Below the pieces are notes generated by a model. The model had not been told where the DNA came from. It made no database searches and was given only the letters and a program-made list of their open reading frames with translations. From DATFVJ01 sp963851085 (GTDB lineage Bacteria; Actinomycetota; Actinomycetes; Streptosporangiales; Streptosporangiaceae): a stretch of DNA of 64,000 nt. Shown here piece by piece: positions 8,278 to 17,600 of this stretch. The stretch covers positions 169,371 through 233,370 of the forward strand of contig CAWKNX010000024.1 in the NCBI GenBank assembly GCA_963851085.1. The letters run 5' to 3'. Both the position numbers and the translations under genes were made by a program. Numbering within the stretch: position 1 is the stretch's first letter; every line of letters begins with the position of its first letter.

Positions 8278-9920
8278 CCGGCGACGTCCAGTGCCAGGCC
8301 GTCCAGATGCAGTCGGCCGCGGACCGTGTGCACCGTCGTGGATCCAGGGGCAGGCCGCAACGTGAGCCGCACTCCGTGCGCGGACCCGCTCGCCGTCCGG
8401 CTGACCGGGACCCGCGCGGACAACGCCACGTCCAGCAGGCCGAGCAGCGCCTGAGTCTCCGGCTCGTCCAGCACCCGGCCGTAGACGCCGTCAGACGCCA
8501 GCGCTGCCGCCGCGGTGCGGCGTTCCGCGGTCGCCTTCAGCTGCTCGGCACGCAGCCGCTGCTTCTCCTCGTCGTTGCGCTGGATCCGGCCCGGGCCGTG
8601 CAGCCCCTGGAACTTGCCGTTGCGCACCAGCGTCCTGGACAGCTCCACCGGCTCGGCGTCCCACCACGACAGCCGGCTGCTGATCGCCTCCGGGTCCTCG
8701 TGCACGGCCGAGACGTGCCGGGGCGCGCCGAGACCGAACACCGCCAGGAACAGTGCGTGGGCGTCGTCGTCGGTCGGGCAGGCGGTGAACCATTGCGCCA
8801 GATGGCGCAGCTGGCTCTCCCTGCTCACTCCGCCGCGGCGGGATTCGGTGACCCGGCGCAGCAGCGCCGTGACGTTGGCGATCGCGGTGACCGTGGCGTC
8901 TTGCAGGCGTTCGGCCTCGCTGCGGCGACCGGCGCCGAACCACTGCACCAAGCCGCCCCAGCGCGCCCGCCAGTCCGCGACCCGTTCCTCGGCGCTGCGG
9001 AACAGCGACTCGTCGGCCGCCGCGGCGAGCCGGGCGAGGCGCTCGGTGCCGGCGGCGTCCACCTCGGTGCCGGCGGCGTCCACCTCGGCGACCGCGGCGG
9101 CCAGCAGCGGCGCGAACCGGGTCAGCTCGGAGTGAAAATCCCGCATGTGGGTGAGCAGCGCGTCCTTGTGCGCGAGGAACACTTCGGGCCGGGTGTCGTT
9201 GGTGCGCGCCAGATCGCCAAGCATCAGGTAGAACCGGGCGGCGCGCTGTGCCATGTCGCCGAGCACGCCGTCCAGCCTGGACAGCTTCCTGTACACCTCG
9301 GCGGCGTCACCTGACCGCACCGCTTCGGCGAGCGCTCGCAGATCAGCGAGGATGTCGGGGAACACGAGGCGGGACAGCTGGGCGTCTTCCAGGGTGGCCT
9401 TCAGTACCTCTTCGACGGCCTGGAAGGCCCGGTATCCGGCCTGGGTGAACTGGTAGACGTAGTGCCGGTTGCGGTACTCGGCGAGGTTCGCGGCGCGGGT
9501 GCCGTCATAGGAGCGGTCCAGCACCTGCCATTCGGCGAGGGCGTCCAGCAGCGCCTGCACGTCACCTACGGCGGCCGCCTCCGGGTGCTGCGCGGCTAGC
9601 TCGCCGAGTACTTCGCTGGCGTCGGACGCGTGCATCAGCACCTGGTAGTTGGCTCTGGCCCGGTCGAAGGCGCGGAGCAGCCACAGGTACTCGTGGCGTT
9701 TCTCGGCGGCCGCGAAGTGGAACAGCCGCAGCCGGTCGTCGAGGGTGAACGCATCGATGCCGAACGTGGCGTCCTGGGCCGCGGTGTCACCAGGGTGAGG
9801 AGCGGCCTGAACGCGGGGATCGGCCGCCATGGGGACGTCCGGCGACGGCGGGAGCGCGCCGATGGGCGTGGCAGCAGCAGCGGTCTGACTCACTGGGACA
9901 GTGGGATAACTACCGGTCAC
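8274..9920 (-). CDS. jetA: JetA-like kleisin subunit of type III Wadjet (TIGR02677/DUF2397 family)
   Basis: The 548-residue product begins at a GTG and has a 50-residue Pro/Ala-rich leader, then RLRLFHFAAAEKRHEYLWLLR (about 65-85), typical of the DUF2397 start, and a C-terminal SRLSWWDAEPVELSRTLVR segment (about residues 415-435). In Wadjet, JetA is the kleisin-like bridge between JetC heads and JetB. The start is uncertain: no convincing ribosome site precedes the GTG, and an internal ATG (MAADPRVQ) near residue 31 would remove the leader. The 126-bp gap to the upstream helicase gene is larger than elsewhere in the block and could hold a second promoter. A 21-bp duplication lies within the gene. 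Confidence 0.85.
   Translation of the reverse strand: MTGSYPTVPVSQTAAAATPIGALPPSPDVPMAADPRVQAAPHPGDTAAQDATFGIDAFTLDDRLRLFHFAAAEKRHEYLWLLRAFDRARANYQVLMHASDASEVLGELAAQHPEAAAVGDVQALLDALAEWQVLDRSYDGTRAANLAEYRNRHYVYQFTQAGYRAFQAVEEVLKATLEDAQLSRLVFPDILADLRALAEAVRSGDAAEVYRKLSRLDGVLGDMAQRAARFYLMLGDLARTNDTRPEVFLAHKDALLTHMRDFHSELTRFAPLLAAAVAEVDAAGTEVDAAGTERLARLAAAADESLFRSAEERVADWRARWGGLVQWFGAGRRSEAERLQDATVTAIANVTALLRRVTESRRGGVSRESQLRHLAQWFTACPTDDDAHALFLAVFGLGAPRHVSAVHEDPEAISSRLSWWDAEPVELSRTLVRNGKFQGLHGPGRIQRNDEEKQRLRAEQLKATAERRTAAAALASDGVYGRVLDEPETQALLGLLDVALSARVPVSRTASGSAHGVRLTLRPAPGSTTVHTVRGRLHLDGLALDVAG
9043..9084 (-). repeat. 21-bp perfect tandem duplication inside jetA
   Basis: The 21-bp unit at 9043-9063 is repeated exactly at 9064-9084, so the protein contains EVDAAGT twice in succession. 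The unit length keeps the frame. It lies in a helical, Ala-rich region and probably changes linker length only. Confidence 0.9.
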
Positions 9921-10046
9921 AGATTCTGATCATCTCGATCATCGGGGGACTTACGGTGGAATGGCCGGGCCGACGCGATGGTCAGTCTGCCGGATCGCCG
10001 TGGCGGACGCGAAGGGACACGCCGGGCGAGGCTGGCATTCCGGTCC

Positions 10047-13000
10047 TCACTGCGCAATGCCGTACAGCGATTTCAGTACCGTCAGCGCGGCGCTGCGGCT
10101 GAGGTCGTCATGGTGGCGCTCGTTGCGCGGGGTGCGCAGGCAGCCGTAGCAGGACGTCTCCAGGCCGCAGTCACACGACGCCACCCGCCGCAGCGCGGTG
10201 GCGACCACCGTGTCGAGTGCGCCGGCGATCCGCAGTACGCTGCCCGCCCCGCCAGGAACGGTGTCGAACAAGACCAGGCCGCTGAGGCCGTCCGCACCGG
10301 AATGCACCACCCCGTCGATATCCGCGCGGCTGATCTCCAGACCATCGGCGGCACCCTCGAGGACCGCGTACAGGAGGGAGTGCCACTGCGCCCGGGTATC
10401 CAGGCCCGGAGCGTCGAGCCGCAGTCGCAGGATGTCCGTCTCATAGGTGTGCGCGAGCGAGCGCCAGCGCAGCGGCCCGGTGCACGGCTTGCCGCGCAGC
10501 GGGTTGACGTGTGACTTGGGGGGCCGGCCGTGGTTTGGGGCGCCCCAGCCGCACCAGTCGCAGATCAGGAACCCCGAGCCGCCCGGCCCCTCGGCCAGCG
10601 ACACCAGCCGGCCGCGTGCACCGCAGTGGCACCACGCCAGCGCGCCGGTGCCGGCCTTCCAGCGGGTCTCGGTGAGCTCCTCGCCGAGCGACACCACATG
10701 CACGGCGCCGTTCCAGGACCGCTGCGGCGGCACATTGCTTGGCTTGCCGGTGCGCGGGTCGGCGACGAAGCCGAACTCCGGCACGCAGTATTCGCGGACC
10801 GGGCCGTCGGCGGGCCGCCCACACGCGGAGCAGGCCGGTTCCAGGTCGGCGCCGCCCTCTCGGTAGTGCCGGCAGCCCCGGCACACCGTATAGCTGCGGG
10901 TGATCAGCTCCCGGCCAGGCAGCCGGTAGATGCCGCCAGAACGCCACAGCACCCCACCAGCGATCAGCTCGGAGCCGGGGGCATACTCGTGGATCGCCAC
11001 CGACAGGTCGCGGTTCAGCTCCAGCCGGGCGCCGACCTGACTGTCGCAGTGCGCCGTGCGCAGCTCGACGGTGTCCACCGGAAATCCGTACTTCGGCAGG
11101 ACGTTCCGGTTGGCCAGGTAGCCGATCAGCGGCCGCCGTGTGATGGTGGCGATGCTGCGCTCGAACCGGGCCGCCAGGTCGCTGCGCCGGGACTCGAACG
11201 CCTCCATGCGGCGCTCCTCGAACATCGCCACATCGTGCGCCAATTCCGCGCGGACCTGCTCAAGCAGCCCGCACAACTGCTCCACCCAGCTACCGTCGGT
11301 CAGCCCGATCCGCGGCCAGGCCGGCGCTGGGAGCACCGCGCGCAGCGCCGCGGCGACCTCGGCGGGCACCGGGGTGAGGTAGCCACGGACCGCGTCGCAG
11401 GGCGGCTCGCCGCGTCCGGCGGGCAGGAAGAAATCCCCGGCGGTCTTCCACTCCTGGCCGCCGTTGTCCTTGGCGTCGCGGAAGAACGCCGCGAGCGCCA
11501 CCGAATGCGCGTGCCGCCGGTCGATGCGCGGATTTCCCAGCGGCACGTAGGGGGCGCGGACCTGCCCGGTCAGCATCGATTCCGGCGCCTGATAACGGGA
11601 CAGATCGTGGGAGCGGCGCTGTGCGTAGGTGAGCACCAGCGCGGCGGTGCCGCTGCGTCGCCCCGCCCGGCCCGCCCGCTGAATGTAGTTGGCGGTACTG
11701 GGCGGCATGTTCCGCAGCAGCACCGCAGAAAGCGCCCCGACGTCGACGCCTAGCTCGAACGTGGTGGAGCAGCTCAGCACGTTGATCTCACCGGCGAGGA
11801 ACCGCTGCTGGATGTCGGAGGCCTCCAGGCCGGTCCACTGCGCGGTGTGTTCGCGTGCGGCCAGCGGCACCGGCGCGGTCTGCCGGTACAGGGCCCGGTA
11901 GTGTCCGTCGTCCTCGGCGCGGTCGGCGGCTAGCTCGCCAGCGCAGCCCAGCGTCGGGCACACCCCGCGAAGCGCGGCCATGGTGACCCGCCGGCACCGT
12001 GGACACCGCCACACGCCACCGCCAGGAGACAGCGTGAGCCACGTGTGATCGATCTGATGCACCTGGCCAAGCTTGGGCAGCGCCGCCGCGTGCAGCCAGC
12101 CGTCCCGGGCAGCGGTGAGCGCCCGCCAGCACCCGGCCAGCACGTCGCGCGCGTCGATTCCGGATGCGGGCTCGCCGAGTGCGGGCAACAGTCGGCGCAG
12201 GTAGTCGAGCCGCTTGTTGACGCCGCGGGTGGGCAGCCAGCTGAGCACCTTGAGCCGCGCCTCGGCGCCGTCGCCGCGGACGTAGATCGGGCCGCGCCGG
12301 GGGTCGAATATCTCGTCGGCCGGGTCGACCTCCCCCGGCATCGTGAGTGCGCCCTGCAGCCGCACCGTGCGGAGCAGTTCGGTGAGCAGCGCCGCGCATT
12401 CCGGAGCGGACAGGCCCAGATCGAGCAGCGGGGCGGGCGGCCGCCACGACGGCCCGGTGCCCAGCCCGACCCGCAGCAGCCCGAGTCCTTCCAAGGACTG
12501 GCGCTCGTCGAGGGCAACCAGTTCGCGCAGTACCCAGCGGGCGGCCTCCCGGCGGCGGCCCTGCCGCGACTCCCGCCTGGCGAACACCCCGGCGCGGCCC
12601 GCTGCGGCCGCGGTCTCCTCGATCAGGTCGTCCACCGTGCAGTCGGCGTCGTGGGCGGTGGCCCGCGCCAGGCCGTCCAGGATCAGCCGCCGCTGCTGCA
12701 CGAGCGCGTGCGTGGACTCCAGATAGGGGGCGAAGAATGCGGCGGCCTGCCGGCTGTCGCTGAACGCGAGGAGCTTACGGCCGCCGCCGGGCCGGCCCGC
12801 AAGCTCCTCGTCCGGGGGCAGCGCCTGGTAGAGCACGGTGGCCAGCACCGCCGCGGCCGCCTCGTTGCCGCTCTCGAAGAGCCGCACCATCCCGGTGCCG
12901 CGCGCCCCACAGGCCAGGCACCCGTTCGGGGCGCCGGACTTGGCCGCCAGCCGCCGTACCGGCCGCAGCGCCGCGGCGGGACATCCGCACGGCGCCGTCC

Positions 13001-14702
13001 CCGCCGCGGCCGAGGTTACCGCGTGGAGGGCTCCGCAGCGGCCGCACAGCAAGGCGTCCTTGGCCGTCGCCGCCGTGGCCTGCTCGAGGACCTCATCGTC
13101 CTCGTCGGCGGTCTCGGCCGGTGCGTCGAGCAGCAGCCAGGCACGGCGGCCCGGCGGCGCCGCGCGCGAGGTGAAGCGTTCGTGGGCGACAGAGCCAGCG
13201 GCTCGCTCCACTGTGCCGGCCAGGTGGACCGCACCGCACCGCTTGCAGCATCCGAACTCGAACACGGCGCCGCTGCAGCCCGGGCAGATTTCGTGCCGGG
13301 CCAGCGATACGTGCGGGCCGCCCGGCATCAGGCAGGTGAAGGCGCCCTCGGTGGCCCGGGCGAACAGGTGATAACGGGCCGAAAGCACGGGGGCGCCGGC
13401 GGCGTCGCGGATCTTCGCGCCGACCGCGACCAGTGCGGCGAGCGCCGCCTCCGCGCGGGGACCATCCGCGTCGGCGAACACCTCAGCGGCCAGGCTGGTG
13501 AAGAGCCGGGGCGAACGGGCCAGCAGGGTGCGCAGCCGCGCCATCGTCTGCTCGTGCGCGAGCAGCAGCGCGGGGTCGCGACCGCCGAGACCCGCGGCCA
13601 CCGGATCGTCCGCGGCGCGGCCAAGCAGCGCCGCGGCTGGATCGGCCGAGGCGGCCAGGCCGACGTAGTCAGCGGGGCCGAGAGGCCCCCATAACGGTCC
13701 GGCCGGGATGTCCACCCGTTGCGCGCCGACCAGGTCCTGGCGCGCCGGGTCGCCGTCCACCCACTCGAAAGGTGCGTCGAACAATTTGGCGGCGAAGTCC
13801 ATCACCGCCCGCGGATGGTCGCCGACGGTGGCACTCGTGGCGATCGCCTGGAACGCCGCGTCGCCGCGGCCGCGGCCGACCCGCTCGCGCAGCCGGCGCA
13901 GCAGCATTCCGACCTCTTCGGCCTTCGCCCCGTCGTACACGTGCGCCTCGTCAAGCACGACGAACCGCCAGTGGCCGCCGTGCTTGCCCTCGAACAGCTC
14001 CATGTCCGCCGGGCGCAGCAACAGGTACTCAAGCATCGCGTAGTTGGTCAGCAGCAGGTGCGGTGGGTCGTCGCGCATCTCCTGGCGGCTGAGCAGTTCG
14101 TTCGGCAGCCGTGGTTCGCCCGGGTTCAGCGACTCGAACAGCGACGCGCCCTCGGCGGCCCGCTGCGGGGTGTCCCCGGTGTAGCGGCCGAAGGTGATCT
14201 GCGGCACGTCGGCCAGCAGCCCGCGCAACCGGCGGAGCTGGTCGTTGGCGAGCGCGTTCATCGGGTACAGCAGCAGCGCGCGCACCCCGGGTCCCAGCGT
14301 GCCCGCCTCGTGTTCAGCAGTCAGCGCTGCCAGCACCGGCAGCAGGAAGCACTCCGTCTTTCCTGACCCGGTACCAGTGGCCACCACCAGGTTCCGTCCC
14401 GCGGCGGCCTTGCGCAGCGCCTGCTCCTGATGGCCATAAAGAGGTCGGCCGAGGGGCAGCGCCGGGCCACCCAGCCGGGCGAACGCCGGATCAAGCACCC
14501 CTTCGCCGATCAGGTCACGCAGGCTCGACCCGGTCCGGTAGGGCGGCGTCGCCTCAAGCAGCGGCCCCTTGGTGAGCAGCGGGCTGGCGGCGATACAGTC
14601 GGCTAGCGCGACCGCAAGCCCGCGGTCACGGACTGGCAGCAGCGACCGCAGGTAACGCCGGTAGGTGGTGCTCAGCAGGGTGCTGGTGGCGATCGCGTCC
14701 AC
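10047..14702 (-). CDS. Large DEAH-box SF2 helicase with DUF1998/MZB-like C-terminus
   Basis: The 1551-residue protein has an SF2 helicase core: LYGHQEQAL just before Walker A TGTGSGKT at 109-116, LLYPMNALANDQ near 145-155, the DEAH box at 251-254, a SATVGD motif III, and a C-terminal helicase segment with QRAGRAGRRSGTAALVL (motif VI). Cysteine clusters of zinc-ribbon type (CPGCSGAV, CCKRCGAVH) interrupt the core. The extreme C-terminus has four cysteines at 1510, 1512, 1518 and 1521 in CDCGLETSCYGC, the pattern of the DUF1998/MrfA zinc-binding domain. DUF1998 helicases are known in DISARM (DrmA/B), Druantia (DruE) and MrfA repair, but the partners of those systems are absent. It starts with GTG, 67 bp after the preceding gene. 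Role: probably DNA unwinding or translocation in the defence block (inference). Confidence 0.85.
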   Translation of the reverse strand: MDAIATSTLLSTTYRRYLRSLLPVRDRGLAVALADCIAASPLLTKGPLLEATPPYRTGSSLRDLIGEGVLDPAFARLGGPALPLGRPLYGHQEQALRKAAAGRNLVVATGTGSGKTECFLLPVLAALTAEHEAGTLGPGVRALLLYPMNALANDQLRRLRGLLADVPQITFGRYTGDTPQRAAEGASLFESLNPGEPRLPNELLSRQEMRDDPPHLLLTNYAMLEYLLLRPADMELFEGKHGGHWRFVVLDEAHVYDGAKAEEVGMLLRRLRERVGRGRGDAAFQAIATSATVGDHPRAVMDFAAKLFDAPFEWVDGDPARQDLVGAQRVDIPAGPLWGPLGPADYVGLAASADPAAALLGRAADDPVAAGLGGRDPALLLAHEQTMARLRTLLARSPRLFTSLAAEVFADADGPRAEAALAALVAVGAKIRDAAGAPVLSARYHLFARATEGAFTCLMPGGPHVSLARHEICPGCSGAVFEFGCCKRCGAVHLAGTVERAAGSVAHERFTSRAAPPGRRAWLLLDAPAETADEDDEVLEQATAATAKDALLCGRCGALHAVTSAAAGTAPCGCPAAALRPVRRLAAKSGAPNGCLACGARGTGMVRLFESGNEAAAAVLATVLYQALPPDEELAGRPGGGRKLLAFSDSRQAAAFFAPYLESTHALVQQRRLILDGLARATAHDADCTVDDLIEETAAAAGRAGVFARRESRQGRRREAARWVLRELVALDERQSLEGLGLLRVGLGTGPSWRPPAPLLDLGLSAPECAALLTELLRTVRLQGALTMPGEVDPADEIFDPRRGPIYVRGDGAEARLKVLSWLPTRGVNKRLDYLRRLLPALGEPASGIDARDVLAGCWRALTAARDGWLHAAALPKLGQVHQIDHTWLTLSPGGGVWRCPRCRRVTMAALRGVCPTLGCAGELAADRAEDDGHYRALYRQTAPVPLAAREHTAQWTGLEASDIQQRFLAGEINVLSCSTTFELGVDVGALSAVLLRNMPPSTANYIQRAGRAGRRSGTAALVLTYAQRRSHDLSRYQAPESMLTGQVRAPYVPLGNPRIDRRHAHSVALAAFFRDAKDNGGQEWKTAGDFFLPAGRGEPPCDAVRGYLTPVPAEVAAALRAVLPAPAWPRIGLTDGSWVEQLCGLLEQVRAELAHDVAMFEERRMEAFESRRSDLAARFERSIATITRRPLIGYLANRNVLPKYGFPVDTVELRTAHCDSQVGARLELNRDLSVAIHEYAPGSELIAGGVLWRSGGIYRLPGRELITRSYTVCRGCRHYREGGADLEPACSACGRPADGPVREYCVPEFGFVADPRTGKPSNVPPQRSWNGAVHVVSLGEELTETRWKAGTGALAWCHCGARGRLVSLAEGPGGSGFLICDWCGWGAPNHGRPPKSHVNPLRGKPCTGPLRWRSLAHTYETDILRLRLDAPGLDTRAQWHSLLYAVLEGAADGLEISRADIDGVVHSGADGLSGLVLFDTVPGGAGSVLRIAGALDTVVATALRRVASCDCGLETSCYGCLRTPRNERHHDDLSRSAALTVLKSLYGIAQ

Positions 14703-14769
14703 GGTGGAAGCCGCTCCCGAGCGGAGGAAATGCCTCCTGGGACCTTACAGTGCCGGGAGGCACGCCAAG

Positions 14770-16653
14770 TCAACCGGACAGCCACGGGTCGGCGGCCGGT
14801 GCCGAAGCGCTGATCCGGGCGATCACCGCGGTCCGCTCACCGATGGTGATCCGCAGTTCCGCGCCGCCGTGGACGCTCACCGTGTCCAGCATCCGCCGCA
14901 GCGGATACCCGCCCCGCTTCGAAGGCTCAAGCACCTGCACGATCGCACCCGCGGCGACCACATCGATGGGCGGGCCAGCGGCGGCCCCGGGCAGGTCCAG
15001 GCGCAGCGCACCACCGCGGATCAGGTCCGCCATCTCCAGCGGCAGTGGCCCGAGGATGTGCCAGTCCGTGGGCGCGTCCCCACTGCCCGGTTCGGGCTCG
15101 ATCCGTATCCGGCAGTGCGGCGGGGTGACCCGCAACGGCAGCACGACCGGGCCTGCGACACACGCCACCTCGATCCCGGTTACTTCGGCAGGGATCGGCG
15201 CCGCGCAGGGTGAGGCGGTCATCCCGGGCGCGGCCGAGAGCACCGCCTCGGCCGCTTCCAGGCCCTCGGCGCTTGTCAATCGGCGCTTGGGTGAGTAGCA
15301 GACAGCCAGGCCCTCGGCCACGGCGACGGCACGGCGCAGCCCGGTAACGGGCGCGGTGCCGCGTGCAGTCACGGTCACCACCAGCTCGCCGAGCACCGGA
15401 CGGGGTACCCGGTCCCACAGGCGCTGCGGATCCCAGCCATCTCCGTCCGCTTCGGTCTCCGCCAGGACCTGGCCGGAGCCCGGCCGCCGCACCTCGACCC
15501 ACCACCGGACCTCACCGGCGGGCAGCCGCACGGCCGGCAGCGTCCCGAAGACCGGAAGCCCGTCCGCCGTGCGGATCCCCGGTACCGGAGCGCCCGTCAC
15601 CAGCTGCGGTTTCGCCCGGCTGCGGACCGGGTGCCGCCGCGGTGCATCCTCGCCCGCACGCTCCAGTTCCAGCCAGGCCACTCCGGCCAGGTCCAATTGG
15701 ACCAGCCGCCAGCCAGTACAGGTGAGGGGCAGCCTGCTCTCCACCAGCACCCGTGGCGCGGTGTCGGCGCGCAGCGCCCGGTCCTGCGGGTAGACCAGCC
15801 ACACGGCCTCGGGTGGCAGCACCGCCCCGACCGGCTCACCCTCGGCGTCGAAGACCAGGAGCGGATCCGCGGGATCGGCAACCTCGCCCGGAGCCAATGC
15901 GGTCCAGGATCCGGCATCTTCGCGGCCACGTTCGGCGTCGGGTTCCGCGTCGAGGGTCAGCACGCCCCGCCCGAACGGATCGAGCCGCAGCGGCGGCGCT
16001 CCGCCCGGTCCCGGGTGAGCGGCCGCGACCGTCCGGGCGGCGTCGATGATGCGGCGCGGCAGGGACAGGTCCGCCAGGTCCTCGGCACCGGGCTCACCAT
16101 CCTCGGAGAACAGCTTCATGAGCGCTCGGCAGCGTTCGACGAATCCGGTGCCCGCGCTGAGGCGCAGCAGCGCGGCGACCCCGGGGCCGAGCTCGGCCAG
16201 TTCCTGTTCCGGCGCTCCGGCTCCGGCCAGCCGCAGAAACTCCGGCAGCGACGACGCGGTCAGCGCCGCATGGGCGAGCACCGTCGCACGCGGGTCGCCC
16301 GCAGGGGCCGGGACGCCCAACGCTGCGAGCGAGCCGACGAACGCCTCCGCCCAGTCAGCGGTGGAGCGCTTGGTGGCGCGCGCTCCGGCCGCCCGGTGCC
16401 AGGCCGGCCAGACCTTCCCGTTCTTGTCGTGGTGGGCCGTGATCTGCGCCACGGCGACCACGATGCAGGCCGGCCACCGATGGTTCAGTACTGTCGGCGG
16501 ATCGGACCGGGAAAGGTCTCCAAGTGCCTTCGCCGTCGCGTCCAGCATCTCGGGTTCCACGTCGAGTGTCCCGGCCAGCTCTCCGGACCCGAGGTGCCGG
16601 CGCCAGCCGGGTTCGAGCAGGTCGAGCAGCGTGCCCGCTGGTGGCCCGCTCAT
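14770..16653 (-). CDS. Unrecognised helicase-associated protein of the defence operon
   Basis: I chose the ATG at 16653 (MSGPPAGTLLDLL) because GAAGGGGG lies just before it; a frame-upstream start would add 11 residues. The 627-residue protein is soluble. Residues about 1-130 are helical and include HRWPACIVVAVAQITAHHDK and GKVWPAWH, a His/Trp-rich patch that looks conserved in type. The remaining roughly 400 residues look beta-rich and may be several Ig-like or sandwich domains. I see no nuclease, methylase or ATPase motif. It is encoded 67 bp upstream of the DEAH helicase on the same strand, so a role as helicase partner or target-recognition subunit is reasonable but inferred. Confidence 0.7.
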   Translation of the reverse strand: MSGPPAGTLLDLLEPGWRRHLGSGELAGTLDVEPEMLDATAKALGDLSRSDPPTVLNHRWPACIVVAVAQITAHHDKNGKVWPAWHRAAGARATKRSTADWAEAFVGSLAALGVPAPAGDPRATVLAHAALTASSLPEFLRLAGAGAPEQELAELGPGVAALLRLSAGTGFVERCRALMKLFSEDGEPGAEDLADLSLPRRIIDAARTVAAAHPGPGGAPPLRLDPFGRGVLTLDAEPDAERGREDAGSWTALAPGEVADPADPLLVFDAEGEPVGAVLPPEAVWLVYPQDRALRADTAPRVLVESRLPLTCTGWRLVQLDLAGVAWLELERAGEDAPRRHPVRSRAKPQLVTGAPVPGIRTADGLPVFGTLPAVRLPAGEVRWWVEVRRPGSGQVLAETEADGDGWDPQRLWDRVPRPVLGELVVTVTARGTAPVTGLRRAVAVAEGLAVCYSPKRRLTSAEGLEAAEAVLSAAPGMTASPCAAPIPAEVTGIEVACVAGPVVLPLRVTPPHCRIRIEPEPGSGDAPTDWHILGPLPLEMADLIRGGALRLDLPGAAAGPPIDVVAAGAIVQVLEPSKRGGYPLRRMLDTVSVHGGAELRITIGERTAVIARISASAPAADPWLSG

Positions 16654-16787
16654 GGTGGCCCCCTTCACCGCTCGCCAGCGTCCCATGGGTCTGCGGCTGA
16701 AGCGTAGTCACGGGCGCGGCTCCCTGGCGTGGTCGCTGCTCCAGCGTGCCGCCAGCCGGGTGATTGTGCCCGGGGTCACCCGCCGGC

Positions 16788-17600
16788 TCAGGCCGTGTCG
16801 CCTAGCGGATTCGCCGGGGTGGGCTTGGGTTTTCTATCCGGGTGGTGGCGTTTGTCACGTGCGTAGATGTCCCCTGGTTTTCCGTCGCCGGCGCTGCGGC
16901 GGTCCACCGCGAACAGCGTGGTCGCGGCCATCAGATCGCTGAGCTTGGCGTAGCCATAATTGCGGGAGTCGAAGTCCGGGCGTTGCTGGGTGATGATGTG
17001 GCCAACGGATGCGAGCGAGGCCCAGCCGTCATCGTCGGATGCCGCCTCCACAGCGTTACGCAGCTGGTTCACCAGCGCAGTGTCTCCCTTAAGCTTCGCG
17101 GCGGAGGTGCGTGGGGTCGGTTTGAGCACCGCGCCGGCAGGCGTGGTAGCGCTCTCGGCATAGGTGAGGTTCTCGATGTAGGTGAACTTGTCGCAAGCCG
17201 CGACGAAGGGCTTCGGCGTCTTACGTTCGCCAAACCCATACACCGTGAGGCCGGACTCACGGATACGCGCGGCCAGGCGGGTGAAGTCGCTGTCGCTGGA
17301 GACGATGCAGAACCCGTCGAAGCGCCCCGAGTACAGCAGGTCCATCGCGTCGATGACCATCGCCGCGTCGGTGGCGTTCTTGCCGCTGGTGTAGGCGAAC
17401 TGCTGGATCGGCTGGATCGACTGGGCGAGCAACTGGTCTTTCCAGCCTTTCAGGCTCGTGCCGGTCCAGTCGCCGTAGGCACGTTTGACGTGGGCGGTGC
17501 CGAACTTGGCGACCTCGGCCAGCAACCCCTCGGTGATCGCAGGCGGCGCGTTGTCCGCGTCGATGAGCACCGCGAGCTTGGCGGTGTTCTCGCTGACCAT
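16788..17600 (-). CDS. NYN (PIN-like) domain putative ribonuclease with OST-HTH/LOTUS domain
   Basis: The 270-residue protein begins after AAGGAGG. Residues 9-145 are a NYN domain of the LabA type: VLIDADNAPP with D14 and D16, TDAAMVIDAMDLL with D78, and SSDSDF with D103 and D105 give the acidic residues expected of a PIN-like metal-dependent nuclease. Residues about 171-237 form an OST-HTH/LOTUS RNA-binding domain ending in YGYAKLSDLM. The tail is basic. Family members are RNases or RNA-binding proteins. It is the first gene of the minus-strand block, 134 bp before the start of the helicase partner. Stand-alone homologues are common in actinomycetes, so membership of the defence operon is not certain. 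Confidence 0.8.
   Translation of the reverse strand: MVSENTAKLAVLIDADNAPPAITEGLLAEVAKFGTAHVKRAYGDWTGTSLKGWKDQLLAQSIQPIQQFAYTSGKNATDAAMVIDAMDLLYSGRFDGFCIVSSDSDFTRLAARIRESGLTVYGFGERKTPKPFVAACDKFTYIENLTYAESATTPAGAVLKPTPRTSAAKLKGDTALVNQLRNAVEAASDDDGWASLASVGHIITQQRPDFDSRNYGYAKLSDLMAATTLFAVDRRSAGDGKPGDIYARDKRHHPDRKPKPTPANPLGDTA

Noticed and set aside
12045..13694. 549-codon plus-strand frame opposite the helicase
   Set aside because: No domain and skewed composition; the helicase on the other strand has full motifs.
10047..16653. Assignment of the helicase pair to DISARM, Druantia or Dpd
   Set aside because: DISARM needs DrmB/C and a methylase, Druantia its own partners, and Dpd its 7-deazaguanine genes; none is present.
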